Source: a virus. Taken from it: a DNA stretch of 39,119 bases. The position numbers were made by a program, and so were the translations under genes. Positions within the stretch are counted from its first letter, which is position 1; each line of letters opens with the position of its first letter. The stretch lies in IMG/VR virus record IMGVR_UViG_3300042355_000402, positions 1 through 39,119 of that record; one strand, written 5' to 3'. Under the pieces are notes generated by a model that had not been told where the DNA came from, did no database searches, and saw only the letters and a list, made by a program, of their open reading frames with translations. Below are positions 30,577 through 37,480 of this stretch, piece after piece.

Positions 30577-32042
30577 TGGCCGGGCCGTGGGAGAAGTTCC
30601 AGAAGCCTGAGAACGGGCCTTGGAGCGCCTTTGCCAAGCCTGAGAAGTCCGACCCGTACGCCGAAACAGCCAAAGAGCAATCTACCGGGGAAAACTTCCT
30701 TGCCGGCGTCGGCGGATCAATGAAGGGGCTGTATCTTGGCGCAAAACAGATGCTGGGCGCAGCAGATCAGGGCGAAATCGACGACCACAAAGCCGCGATG
30801 AAGGGTCTTGGATCGACGACCAGCGGCACCGTCGGCCAGTTCGCCGGCATTGCCGTTCCTGCGGCTGCTACCGCCTTGATTCCGGGAGCCAATACCTTGA
30901 CCGGATCGGCGCTGATTGGTGTAGGCTTCGGCGCTCTGGAACCGACCGCCAAGGATGAATCCCGCCTGCAGAATGCGGCAATCGGCGGCATGGCTGGCGC
31001 AGCAGGGCAGAAGATCGCCGGGGCCATTGGTCGAATTAATAAGCCGGTGCAGTCCGTTCTGACGCCTGAGAAACAGATTCTTGCGCAGCGCGCTGAACAG
31101 ATGGGCATCCCGCTCAACATCGCGCAGCAAACCGGCTCGCGCCCGCTGCAGATCATTGATAGCGTACTCGACAACATGCCACTGACTGCGGATCGGCAGA
31201 TGGCCATGAAAGATGCAGCGAAGAAGAAATTCAACGCCGCAGTGGGGCAGACTTTCGGGGCTACTGATGAGCGACTGACGCCTGACGCAATCAAGGCATC
31301 ACGCGACCGGATCGGCCAGCAATTCACCGATCTTGCCGAACGCAATACGCTGAAATTCGATAATCAGGCAGTGCAACAGCTTACCGACCTGACCGAGAAT
31401 CTGAACAAGTTCGATACGCCGGAAGTTGCCAAGATCGCCAGCAACTACATCGATGACCTGATGAGCAAGACGCAGAACGGCGAAGTGGCCGGCGAAGCGT
31501 ACCGCAAGTTTGATTCTGCGCTTGGCAGGAAGATCAGATCAACTTCTAACGGCGACCTGCGCAACGCGCTCGGACAGATTCAGATGACCGTGCGAGAAAC
31601 AATGGACAGGTCGATCAGCGCAGGCGATGCCGAAGCGTGGAAACAAGCGCGTCGCCAGTACGCCAGCCTGATGGACGTTGCCCCGATTGCCGCCAAGGAC
31701 GTTGAGGGGAACGTATCCGCAAAGCTGCTGTGGAACAAGGTGAACGGCAAGAACACCAAACTGCGCGAGGTGGCCGAGGTCGGCAAGGCATTTGCCAACG
31801 ATATTCCAGACTCAGGAACAGCGCAGCGGGCGTTCTATCAGCGACTGATTGAGAACCCGTTGACGGCGCTCTGGCAGCAAGGGGTAGGCGGTCTGTCAAT
31901 GCCGTTGCAATCGTCACTGAACAGCAAGGCAGGGCAGCGCTACTTTACGCAGGGCTTGCTTGATGTTAGCCCGCAAGCGGCTCGGCTCGGAAAGTCAGGA
32001 GTAATCGCTACGCCTATCGGTCTTCTCCAGATCGCGGAGTAG
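30576..32042 (+). CDS. DNA ejection (injection) protein candidate
   Basis: Encodes 488 aa; I chose ATG at 30576 with GGGAG nine nt upstream. Two P-W-x-x-F repeats (GPWEKFQKP, GPWSAFAKP) at the N-terminus are a known signature of phage internal proteins. A Gly/Ala-rich hydrophobic segment (about 75-160) could insert in membrane, and a long helical domain (about 170-400) and a C-terminal NPLTALWQQGVGGLSMPLQSSLN end follow. By position and composition it is one of the proteins that leave the capsid to carry DNA across the envelope. Confidence 0.7.
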   Translation: MAGPWEKFQKPENGPWSAFAKPEKSDPYAETAKEQSTGENFLAGVGGSMKGLYLGAKQMLGAADQGEIDDHKAAMKGLGSTTSGTVGQFAGIAVPAAATALIPGANTLTGSALIGVGFGALEPTAKDESRLQNAAIGGMAGAAGQKIAGAIGRINKPVQSVLTPEKQILAQRAEQMGIPLNIAQQTGSRPLQIIDSVLDNMPLTADRQMAMKDAAKKKFNAAVGQTFGATDERLTPDAIKASRDRIGQQFTDLAERNTLKFDNQAVQQLTDLTENLNKFDTPEVAKIASNYIDDLMSKTQNGEVAGEAYRKFDSALGRKIRSTSNGDLRNALGQIQMTVRETMDRSISAGDAEAWKQARRQYASLMDVAPIAAKDVEGNVSAKLLWNKVNGKNTKLREVAEVGKAFANDIPDSGTAQRAFYQRLIENPLTALWQQGVGGLSMPLQSSLNSKAGQRYFTQGLLDVSPQAARLGKSGVIATPIGLLQIAE

Positions 32043-32162
32043 GAATGTCTTAACCTTCCCTTCGGGGAAGAAGCGAACGAAAAGCAGCTTGATCGGCAGG
32101 ACGATCAAACCGAGAAGCGCAGCCGCAATAAACGGCTTCAGAACAAGAGCAAGTGCAGTCAT
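31995..32162 (-). CDS. small membrane protein on the opposite strand (moron candidate)
   Basis: Encodes 55 aa from ATG at 32162. Residues 3-32 form one hydrophobic segment (ALALVLKPFIAAALLGLIVL, then PIKLLFVRF) and a charged tail follows (PEGKVKTFLLRDLEKTDRRSD). A TATAAA with an upstream TG (extended -10) sits just before the start, so the RNA would be nearly leaderless. It reads against the late operon, overlaps the end of the ejection gene by 48 bp and lies beside a terminator. This is the usual setting of a moron gene; superinfection exclusion is a guess. Confidence 0.5.
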   Translation of the reverse strand: MTALALVLKPFIAAALLGLIVLPIKLLFVRFFPEGKVKTFLLRDLEKTDRRSDYS

Positions 32163-32186
32163 TCCGCATTTATAGCACACAAACAA

Positions 32187-32208
32187 GCCGCATTCGTGCG
32201 GTTTTTTT
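32187..32208 (+). terminator. intrinsic terminator before the tail fibre gene
   Basis: GCCGCA-TTCG-TGCGGT stem with a UUCG loop followed by seven T. It ends the transcript of the ejection genes; the tail fibre gene starts 21 nt downstream. Confidence 0.85.
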
Positions 32209-32228
32209 ACGCCTAAACAGGGGAAGCC

Positions 32229-33626
32229 ATGCCCATACCAACATCCATCGCGGACATTTCGACGACCGCTGCCAGCAACTACCCGGCAGGCGGCGACGCC
32301 ATCGGCACCAGTCTTGACGACTACCTGCGCACAATTCAATCAATCATCAAGCAGCAGGACAGCAAAGGCTCGGACATTGCATCGAGTACAACGATCACTG
32401 TACCGAACGCCGGCAGCTACTTCGTCGTCACCGGCACGACGACAATCGCAACGATAGCCGACAACTGGAACGGTCGGCAGATCGCGCTGAAGTTCTCCGG
32501 CATCCTGCAACTGACGCACTCAAGCGGACTGATCCTGCCGGGGTCGGCAAACATCACGACGGCGGCGGGCGATTGCCTGCTGGCGGTGAATGAATCGACT
32601 GGCGTTTGGCGCATTGTCGCGTTTCAACCGGCGGCAGGATTTGCCAAGGCGGGAGCCAATGCCGACATCACCGGACTTTCAGCCATAGCAGCAGGCAGCG
32701 CAGCACTCCCGTCAATCACCCCTTCCGGCGACACAAATACCGGCGTCTGGTTCCCTGCTGCGGATACTTTTGCAGTGAGCACGGGCGGCGCTGAGAGGAT
32801 GCGGATTGGTGCGCAAGGTGACATAGCATCATCAATAAATAATGCAGTAACTACACAGCAAATAGCCCTACAAGTAACCAATACAAGCGCAGCAGCGTCT
32901 GGTACAGCAACACAGTATGGTTGTCTTGTCTCTTCATCCGCGACTACTGGGAATGGCGGCACCAACGGGCTTATTGCGGGTAGGTTTGCCTCCAGCCAAG
33001 GGGTTGCTGGTATTAATACAGCAAATCAAAACGCAATACAGGCGGTTGTGTCCTCCGCCGGTGCCGGAACCTTGGCGAGTTGCACAGGCCTTTCTATACA
33101 GGGAACGTTTAACGCGGCCTCCACAGTTACCTCATATAACGGGGTTGTGGTGAGCGCTGCAACAGGGGCAGTTCCTGCTAATAGTATCGCGTTTTACCAC
33201 AACATCAATTCTGGCAGCGGGCAGTATGGTTTCTATGGTGGTGGCACCGCACCAAACCTATTCAACGGGGATGTGCTTGTCATAGCTGGAACGGCGACCC
33301 TCGGCTACGGCACGGGCGCAGGCGGAACGGTTACGCAAGCGACGAGTAAGGCTACAGTGGTGACGCTGAATAAACCATGCGGTCAGATCACGATGAATAA
33401 CGCAGCGTTGGCTGCGGCAACAGCGGTGTCATTTCAGCTAACAAACTCCTTGTGTACACAGACCGACACGATGACGGTCGCTAATATTACCAATCAATCG
33501 TATCGCGTTGAACTTCTCAGAATAGGAACAGGGTTTGCAATCATTCAGGTGACAAATATAACCGGCGGTTCCCTCTCCGAGGCCATTGTTATTAACTTTA
33601 ACCTGCACAAAGGGGCGAATTCCTAA
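32229..33626 (+). CDS. tail fibre protein
   Basis: Encodes 465 aa with AGGGGAAG upstream. The N-terminus PIPTSIADISTTAASNYPAGGDAIGTSLDDYLRTIQSIIKQ is the virion-anchoring start shared by many podovirus and prophage tail fibres. The rest is beta-rich with Thr, Ser, Ala and Gly (TTITVPNAGSYFVVTGTTTIATIADNWNGRQIALKF, TGVWFPAADTFAVSTGGAERMRIGAQG), then a variable C-terminal domain. From about position 32,830 base composition changes to more A/T and rarer codons, a hint of a swapped receptor-binding tip. Followed by coupled small genes. Confidence 0.82.
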   Translation: MPIPTSIADISTTAASNYPAGGDAIGTSLDDYLRTIQSIIKQQDSKGSDIASSTTITVPNAGSYFVVTGTTTIATIADNWNGRQIALKFSGILQLTHSSGLILPGSANITTAAGDCLLAVNESTGVWRIVAFQPAAGFAKAGANADITGLSAIAAGSAALPSITPSGDTNTGVWFPAADTFAVSTGGAERMRIGAQGDIASSINNAVTTQQIALQVTNTSAAASGTATQYGCLVSSSATTGNGGTNGLIAGRFASSQGVAGINTANQNAIQAVVSSAGAGTLASCTGLSIQGTFNAASTVTSYNGVVVSAATGAVPANSIAFYHNINSGSGQYGFYGGGTAPNLFNGDVLVIAGTATLGYGTGAGGTVTQATSKATVVTLNKPCGQITMNNAALAAATAVSFQLTNSLCTQTDTMTVANITNQSYRVELLRIGTGFAIIQVTNITGGSLSEAIVINFNLHKGANS

Positions 33627-33688
33627 TGAAAACCTCAATCTGGAAATTCCGCGATATTTCTGAACGCATGTGGAGACAATATAAATGA
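33626..33688 (+). CDS. 20-aa coupled peptide after the tail fibre
   Basis: ATG at 33626 overlaps the fibre stop (TAATG), and its own stop overlaps the next ATG (ATGA). The peptide is basic and aromatic. It may serve only to re-initiate ribosomes for the next gene. Weakly supported. Confidence 0.3.
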   Translation: MKTSIWKFRDISERMWRQYK

Positions 33689-34161
33689 TTATCCTGAAAG
33701 AAGTTAAGCACGACACCCAATCAAATTCAGTCGAAGCTGCGTGGGTAGATGAAGATGGCGAACAGATCAAATGCCACAGCTACGCCGATGTGCAGATGAA
33801 TATGTTCCGCGCTGACCTTGGCGCTGATGCAGCGAGTTACGAAACACTGATTGCGCTGGTTGAAAGCAACATTCAACCGCCGCCATTGCCAACGCTTCAA
33901 GAGCGGCTTTCTCAACTTGAGGCGGCGCTTGATGAGCACCTAAACGCTGCTGCTCGTGCCAAACGCTACAACGATCGATTTACATTCGCTATCAGGGCGG
34001 GTTATGTCGGCCCGTACCAAGCAGAGGCTCAGATATTTGCATCGTGGATGGATGCTTGTAACTCCGCAGCTTATGTTGCTATGGGGGAGGTGATTGCAGG
34101 TACGCGCCCAGTTCCTCCCGTGTCTGAGCTGATTTCCAGCCTGCCAGAACTTGCCCTTTGA
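33685..34161 (+). CDS. tail fibre accessory protein candidate
   Basis: Encodes 158 aa. A beta-rich N-terminal half (IILKEVKHDTQSNSVEAAWVD) is followed by a coiled coil (LQERLSQLEAALDEHLNAAARAKRYND) and the segment FTFAIRAGYVGPYQAEAQIFASWMDACNSAAYV. This layout occurs in proteins encoded just after tail fibres, some of which act as assembly chaperones. Function is inferred from position. Confidence 0.6.
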   Translation: MIILKEVKHDTQSNSVEAAWVDEDGEQIKCHSYADVQMNMFRADLGADAASYETLIALVESNIQPPPLPTLQERLSQLEAALDEHLNAAARAKRYNDRFTFAIRAGYVGPYQAEAQIFASWMDACNSAAYVAMGEVIAGTRPVPPVSELISSLPELAL

Positions 34162-34170
34162 AAGTGACCC

Positions 34171-34419
34171 ATGAACGATCTTCGACGAGATGACAATTTT
34201 TCAACCAGGCTGGACATTCAGGATGATTTACTGCGCCAAATACTCGCGAAAATGGCAGAGCACAGAAAAGAACACGAGATTGTTGACCCGTCCATCGTGG
34301 AGCTTGTCGGCATCCTCAAGGGCGTAAAGTTCCTGAAAGGGTTTGTCATTCTGTGCGCCTCAATCGTCGGCTCGCTGTGGGTGGCGTGGCTGTGGGCCAA
34401 GGATCACATTAAATGGTAA
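34171..34419 (+). CDS. putative holin
   Basis: Encodes 82 aa. A charged helical N-terminus (residues 1-45) is followed by one strong transmembrane segment (FLKGFVILCASIVGSLWVAW) and a short tail WAKDHIKW. It lies directly upstream of an endolysin gene, with overlap, as holins do. One segment plus an N-terminal domain suggests a class III-like or antiholin type. The alternative is a small spanin-like protein. Confidence 0.65.
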   Translation: MNDLRRDDNFSTRLDIQDDLLRQILAKMAEHRKEHEIVDPSIVELVGILKGVKFLKGFVILCASIVGSLWVAWLWAKDHIKW

Positions 34420-34757
34420 CGCTCGGACAAAAGCAGCGCGCCTTTACATTGATGGTCGCCAAGCTTGTCATTTACGCCTACGAGCACGGATACGAACTGA
34501 CGTTCGGCGATGCGTACCGCGACCCGAGAGTTCACGGCTCTGTTGGGGTGGCGAAAGCCGGAGCATATGGCAGGCCGTGGTCTGTTCACAAAGAGCGGCT
34601 GGCGGTCGATTTCAACCTATTCAAAGACGGCCAGTATCTGACCGCATCCGAGGATTACACTCAGCTTGGCGAGTTTTGGGAATCCATCGGCGGCGCATGG
34701 GGTGGACGTTTCGGCGACGGAAATCATTTTTCTATAGAGCACGATGGGCGCAAATGA
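34413..34757 (+). CDS. endolysin, M15 family peptidase
   Basis: Encodes 114 aa with AAGGA eight nt upstream. The zinc site is visible: S-V-H-K-E-R-L-A-V-D (His59, Asp66) and G-D-G-N-H-F (His105), as in M15 L-alanyl-D-glutamate or D,D/D,L-peptidases; FTLMVAKLVIYAYEHGYELTFGDAYRDPRVHG is the usual N-terminal part. It cuts peptide bridges of peptidoglycan to release progeny. No signal peptide is seen, so it probably depends on the holin. Confidence 0.9.
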   Translation: MVTLGQKQRAFTLMVAKLVIYAYEHGYELTFGDAYRDPRVHGSVGVAKAGAYGRPWSVHKERLAVDFNLFKDGQYLTASEDYTQLGEFWESIGGAWGGRFGDGNHFSIEHDGRK

Positions 34758-35173
34758 ATTTCAACACCATCCCCGCAATGACTCCGATTGAGGACGGCGA
34801 ATGGCGTCTGGAATCCCCTGCGATCTACGCGACACGCGCCGGAGAAATCATCGTAGCGCCGGCTGGCTTCATCACCGACCTCGCGTCGATTCCGAGAATT
34901 TTTCACGCACTGATCCCGGTCAATGGCCGGCATCGTTTGGCAGCGATTGTGCATGATTACCTGTTCGTGATTCAAGACCGCCCACGGGCTGACGTCGACA
35001 ATATTTTCCTTGAGGCGATGGAGGATAGCGGGGTGGGCTGGGTGACGCGCTGGGCGATGTATCTCGCCGTGCGTGCCGGTGGTTGGCTGCCGTGGGGAAA
35101 AAACGAACGCGCCATCGCGGGAAACCGTGCGAAATACTTTGCAGAAAATGGGCTGGTGATTGAGAGGAAATAA
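34754..35173 (+). CDS. DUF1353 family protein
   Basis: Encodes 139 aa; ATG at 34754 overlaps the endolysin stop (ATGA). The motif F-I-T-D-L-A-S-I-P-R-I-F at about 39-50 and the histidine segment RLAAIVHDYLFVIQ...RADVDNIFLEAMEDSGVGW are diagnostic of DUF1353, common in phage lysis or tail ends. Function is unknown; conserved His/Asp residues suggest a metal-dependent enzyme. Confidence 0.88.
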   Translation: MNFNTIPAMTPIEDGEWRLESPAIYATRAGEIIVAPAGFITDLASIPRIFHALIPVNGRHRLAAIVHDYLFVIQDRPRADVDNIFLEAMEDSGVGWVTRWAMYLAVRAGGWLPWGKNERAIAGNRAKYFAENGLVIERK

Positions 35174-35223
35174 TGGGCTTACTTGATTTTCTACCCTACG
35201 CGGCAGAACATAAAACGCTATGA
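35173..35223 (+). pseudogene. truncated gene remnant after DUF1353
   Basis: ATG overlaps the DUF1353 stop (TAATG) and opens a frame beginning GLLDFLPYAAEHKTL, then stops after 16 residues. MGLLDFLP-type starts are found in phage lysis-region proteins, so this looks like the head of a gene cut off next to the accessory block. It may be what is left of a spanin or similar gene. Confidence 0.4.
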
Positions 35224-35228
35224 CTAAA

Positions 35229-35345
35229 CTATGACACGGGTTTTGCGTTGCCGGCATACTGCGCGACGTGACCGACTGATAGGTGGGAGCACACAGGCTC
35301 GAAGGCCAGCTTGACAGTGCGGTTGATCCTGTGGGATTGCATCAT
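35229..35345 (-). CDS. 38-aa small protein at the end of the leftward block
   Basis: Starts at tandem ATG-ATG (35345) with GAGAGAAG upstream and encodes a Lys/Arg-containing N-terminus then VKLAFEPVCSHLSVGHVAQY and a short basic tail. The frame and ribosome site look genuine but I do not recognise the family. An AT-rich sequence containing TATAAA lies upstream on the same strand, so it may have its own promoter. It is convergent with the late operon. Confidence 0.4.
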   Translation of the reverse strand: MMQSHRINRTVKLAFEPVCSHLSVGHVAQYAGNAKPVS

Positions 35346-35401
35346 TTCACTTCTCTCACTACTTACTACTAAAACGTTTATAAATTAGCACTTGTCGTAA
35401 T

Positions 35402-35452
35402 CCTGCCTTTGTAGGCAGGTTATCGGTCAGGCGGAATATTGGGTTATCCGCC
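35402..35452. other. two hairpins at the end of the accessory block
   Basis: CCTGCC-TTTGTA-GGCAGG (35402-35419) and GGCGGA/TCCGCC with an 11-nt loop (35430-35452). Neither has a U-tract. They lie between the last attC-like half-site (GTTAGGG at 35468-35474) and the small gene at 35229-35345. They may be transcript ends or an incomplete terminal attC. Confidence 0.4.
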
Positions 35453-35459
35453 GTGGGGT

Positions 35460-35711
35460 CTACACTACGTTAGGGGTTTCTGTTCGTGCTTCAAAAGTTG
35501 TTCGCCTCTGAATCGCCGCGTAACGCCGGAGTTCGTGGTACTCCTTGGTGCTTTCGCGCTTCGTTGGCTTCACATACCAAATCCCGCCGCCAGCCCAAAC
35601 CATGCACTCCCACACAGTCTCGTCGCGGTCAATCATGTAGTTGGTTCCAGCGCACAAACCGCCGTGCTTCAGCGCCGCGTTGAAATAGTCCAGTGCCTGT
35701 CCTTCGGTCAT
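35460..35711 (-). CDS. cassette gene 1, hypothetical
   Basis: Encodes 83 aa from ATG at 35711 with AGGGG upstream, immediately outside the attC-like site at 35718. Features GQALDYFNAALKHGGLCAGTNYMIDRDETVWECMVWAGGGIWYVKP, a compact alpha/beta protein with Cys residues that I do not recognise. It ends T-P-N-V-V, where P-N-V is encoded by the CCTAACGT core of an attC-like half-site (plus-strand GTTAGGG at 35468-35474). Confidence 0.65.
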   Translation of the reverse strand: MTEGQALDYFNAALKHGGLCAGTNYMIDRDETVWECMVWAGGGIWYVKPTKRESTKEYHELRRYAAIQRRTTFEARTETPNVV

Positions 35712-35717
35712 GGCAAC

Positions 35718-35773
35718 CCCTAACCCGTCAATCAACCCGGACAGCTTCGCTGCCGGTTATTTCTACGTTAGAA
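35718..35773 (+). other. attC-like site G (56 bp)
   Basis: Plus strand: CCCTAAC (35718-35724) at the left, GTTAGAA (35767-35773) at the right, and between them AATCAACCCGG-ACAGC-TTC-GCTG-CCGGTTATTTCTAC, a stem with one extra base on one arm. Arms, extrahelical base and cores match the secondary structure of integron attC sites. The minus-strand stop of the neighbouring gene falls in the right core. Confidence 0.75.
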
Positions 35774-35986
35774 CTCATGCTGATGTATCCAGTTCGCCAA
35801 AACATATCGTTGCTTGTCACTCAACTTTCCGCGCTCTGCAAAATACTTGCGGATGCTTTTGATAACTGCATGTCTTGCTCCTGCGGATCGCTTAAAAAGT
35901 TCCGCGTCTGTCTCGCTTAGCAGACAAAATATCTCGCCTTGTTCGCGCTCTACTTGGTCATAAGCCATGTCTGCTATGTCGCCCAT
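35768..35986 (-). CDS. cassette gene 2, small phage protein
   Basis: Encodes 72 aa from ATG at 35986 with GGAG upstream. Segments DIADMAYDQVEREQGEIFCLL, AELFKRSAGARHAVIKSIRKYFAE and LSDKQRYVLANWIHQHEF are helical and match small proteins found in many phage early regions. The function is unknown. Between two attC-like sites. Its end (CATGAGTTCTAAC) closely resembles that of the CDS at 620-826. Confidence 0.65.
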   Translation of the reverse strand: MGDIADMAYDQVEREQGEIFCLLSETDAELFKRSAGARHAVIKSIRKYFAERGKLSDKQRYVLANWIHQHEF

Positions 35987-35998
35987 ATCGTTCTCCAG

Positions 35999-36067
35999 TT
36001 CTAACCCGGCAGTCCACCTGACCTGCCGCGATAGTGCCGCGTCAGTCAGGTGACTTTTGCGTTCGGC
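35999..36067 (+). other. attC-like site F (69 bp, degenerate cores)
   Basis: TTCTAAC (35999-36005) at the left and GTTCGGC (36061-36067) at the right deviate by one base from RYYYAAC/GTTRRRY. The stem is good: CACCTGAC pairs with GTCAGGTG, with a CCGCGA/TGCCGCG inner part around a TAG loop. Likely a real but weaker or decayed site. Confidence 0.6.
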
Positions 36068-36249
36068 GTCAGTCTTGCTGTTCCCGGACGGTCTGCCGGG
36101 TACGTTCCCCATGCCGGTACAGACTGGGGCGCTTCTTTATGCATTCGATCAATTTCCACTTTCCGCCATTCGCAAACACACTTGGAGTTCTGCCAGGCTT
36201 CGCGCCTCATCGTTTCCGTGTTGTCACGCATCGTGGTTGTGATTGTCAT
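36046..36249 (-). CDS. cassette gene 3, hypothetical
   Basis: Encodes 67 aa from ATG at 36249 with GGAGAAAAGG upstream, just after attC-like site E in the direction of transcription. Begins TITTTMRDNTETMRREAWQNSKCVCEWRKVEIDRM; the last 20 residues (TYPADRPGTARLTPNAKVT) are coded by the next attC-like site, so the natural end of the protein may have been lost when joined. Unknown function. Confidence 0.55.
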   Translation of the reverse strand: MTITTTMRDNTETMRREAWQNSKCVCEWRKVEIDRMHKEAPQSVPAWGTYPADRPGTARLTPNAKVT

Positions 36250-36261
36250 GACCTTTTCTCC

Positions 36262-36355
36262 GTTTAACGTCGAACCCAGCATTCCAGCGGACGGGTTCAA
36301 GCGTGGTTTGTTTCAGCAGCCGTCTTCGCGCCCGCCTGTTAACTTCACGTTGGGC
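36262..36355 (+). other. attC-like site E (94 bp)
   Basis: GTTTAAC (36262-36268, fits RYYYAAC) at the left; GTTGGGC (36349-36355, fits GTTRRRY) at the right, preceded by CGCCTGTTAACTTCAC, the usual right arm of proteobacterial attC sites. The left arm carries GTCGAACCCAGC and GGGTTCAAG. The reverse complement encodes the end of the gene at 36313-36705 (P-N-V-K-L-T). Confidence 0.75.
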
Positions 36356-36705
36356 GTCTTGAGCAATCCGATTTCCGCAGCAGCGCGGGTGATTGCCCGA
36401 CGGGTCGCTGCGTAGGGGTCGGTGTAGTTGTCCTCGTAGTGTGTATACGTTCCATCCTTAGCCTGAGCAGAAATGTAGCTTTTGTATTCGCCTTCAACGT
36501 CTAGCATCATCCCTAGCTTCACAGCCAGCCGCAGCGCGTCACCATCGTCTTCGAGCGGGTTCCAAAGACTGTCGCCACCTTTGTCATTCTCTATGCATAA
36601 ACCGTGGGGGCCGTAGCTGTGCTGTGCAACATACTTGTCGGCTAGTCCGTGCACCTTTATCCCTGCTGCTTTCGCGGCCAGTTTAACCAGTTCTTTGTCG
36701 TTCAT
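36313..36705 (-). CDS. cassette gene 4, paralog of the junction gene
   Basis: Encodes 130 aa from ATG at 36705 with AAAGGAT upstream. Starts NDKELVKLAAKAAGIKVHGLADKY and contains DALRLAVKLGMML and the C-terminal DPYAATRRAITRAAAEIGLL, a pattern of widespread uncharacterised phage proteins. The last 15 residues (P-N-V-K-L-T-G and on) are coded by attC-like site E. Residues 11-68 are identical to the junction paralog because 156 bp of DNA are identical; the middle part (about residues 69-98) differs completely. Confidence 0.8.
   Translation of the reverse strand: MNDKELVKLAAKAAGIKVHGLADKYVAQHSYGPHGLCIENDKGGDSLWNPLEDDGDALRLAVKLGMMLDVEGEYKSYISAQAKDGTYTHYEDNYTDPYAATRRAITRAAAEIGLLKTPNVKLTGGREDGC
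36517..36672. repeat. 156-bp exact repeat, internal copy
   Basis: Identical to 38964-39119; the last 127 bases are also identical to 1-127. It encodes the conserved N-terminal half of two paralogous cassette genes. Recent duplication or gene conversion is indicated, since flanks diverge sharply (C versus T right after the repeat). Confidence 0.95.
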
Positions 36706-36726
36706 ATCAGCATCCTTTCTATGTAG

Positions 36727-37395
36727 TTACGAGCCGTCCAACCCGCCGCTCAACGCCGCTGCGCTGGACGCTGCGCGATAAAGCCGCGCAGCGCCGGTCA
36801 CCTCTACGTTAGGTGCCTTGCACTTCGCCGCCAGCGTTGCCAGCCATTTCGCCATTTCTGGCGGCGTGTGTTCTCTCTCTTCCGGCCCGAGCGGTTGCTT
36901 CCAATCCGGGTCGCCCTTGCGTATGTGCGTCCCGTCCGCCCGCCGCTTGTCCAGCCGTATCACGCAATCGCTCACGCCAAGCACCAAAGGCATGGGCGGT
37001 ATTTCTTTCGGTTCGCAGCCAACCACGTAGAGCATCGTCTTCTTCTGCGCTCTGTGGCCCCACCAAAACTGATGCACCGGCAATGTCCAGCCCCCAAATT
37101 CATCTCGCTCGCCAATCGCCGGCAGTCCTTGGTCCGGCCAAAGCTGCGAACTCTCCGGGTGTTCAAGAACCCCACCGAAGCGCCGCACCATCGCCACCGC
37201 AAACCGCGCCAGGTCTTTCTCATCGGCCCGTGGCTTCGCAAAATGCCGCAGCCTGCCCCATGCGCGGCACGGCGGGTGCGCCACTACTGGCAGTGGCCCG
37301 GCGTAGCGCCTAGCGTCCTTGGCTTCGTCCCATGGCTCAACGTTTGGCAGTCCAAAGTAGGCTCCACCGGTTTCAACGTACAGTGCTGCAAGCAT
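36727..37395 (-). CDS. cassette gene 5, phage protein of unknown function
   Basis: Encodes 222 aa with AAGGAGG upstream of ATG at 37395. The core (LAALYVETGGAYFGLPNVEPWDEAKDARRYAGPLPVVAHPPCRAWGRL, GGVLEHPESSQLWPDQGLP, GGWTLPVHQFWWGHRAQKKTMLYVVG) occurs in many phages and prophages without known function; its H-P-P-C and W-x-H motifs suggest an enzyme. Residues after about 190 (APNVEVTGAARLYRAAS and on) are coded by attC-like site D and are unlikely to be part of the original fold. Confidence 0.75.
   Translation of the reverse strand: MLAALYVETGGAYFGLPNVEPWDEAKDARRYAGPLPVVAHPPCRAWGRLRHFAKPRADEKDLARFAVAMVRRFGGVLEHPESSQLWPDQGLPAIGERDEFGGWTLPVHQFWWGHRAQKKTMLYVVGCEPKEIPPMPLVLGVSDCVIRLDKRRADGTHIRKGDPDWKQPLGPEEREHTPPEMAKWLATLAAKCKAPNVEVTGAARLYRAASSAAALSGGLDGS
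36736..36814 (+). other. attC-like site D (79 bp)
   Basis: GTCCAAC (36736-36742) at the left, GTTAGGT (36808-36814) at the right. The inner arms are GCTCAACGCCGCTGCGCTGGACG and CCGCGCAGCGCCGGTCACC, around GATAAAG. This is almost a textbook chromosomal-integron attC: both cores fit the consensus, the L boxes carry CTCAACG and GCCGGTCA, and the central stem is nearly perfect. Confidence 0.85.
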
Positions 37396-37416
37396 CTTCC
37401 CCTCCTTTCGTTAGCC

Positions 37417-37480
37417 GTCCAACTCTTCAGTCGAGCGCGACGTCCCGCAAGCGGGCCGCGCCTCACTTCGGGCGTTATGC
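37417..37480 (+). other. attC-like site C (64 bp)
   Basis: GTCCAAC (37417-37423) at the left, GTTATGC (37474-37480) at the right, central hairpin CCCGCAAGCGGG and outer arms GTCGAGCGCG/CGCGCCTCAC. The stop region of the RNA ligase gene falls in the right core (GATGCATAACG on the minus strand). Confidence 0.8.
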
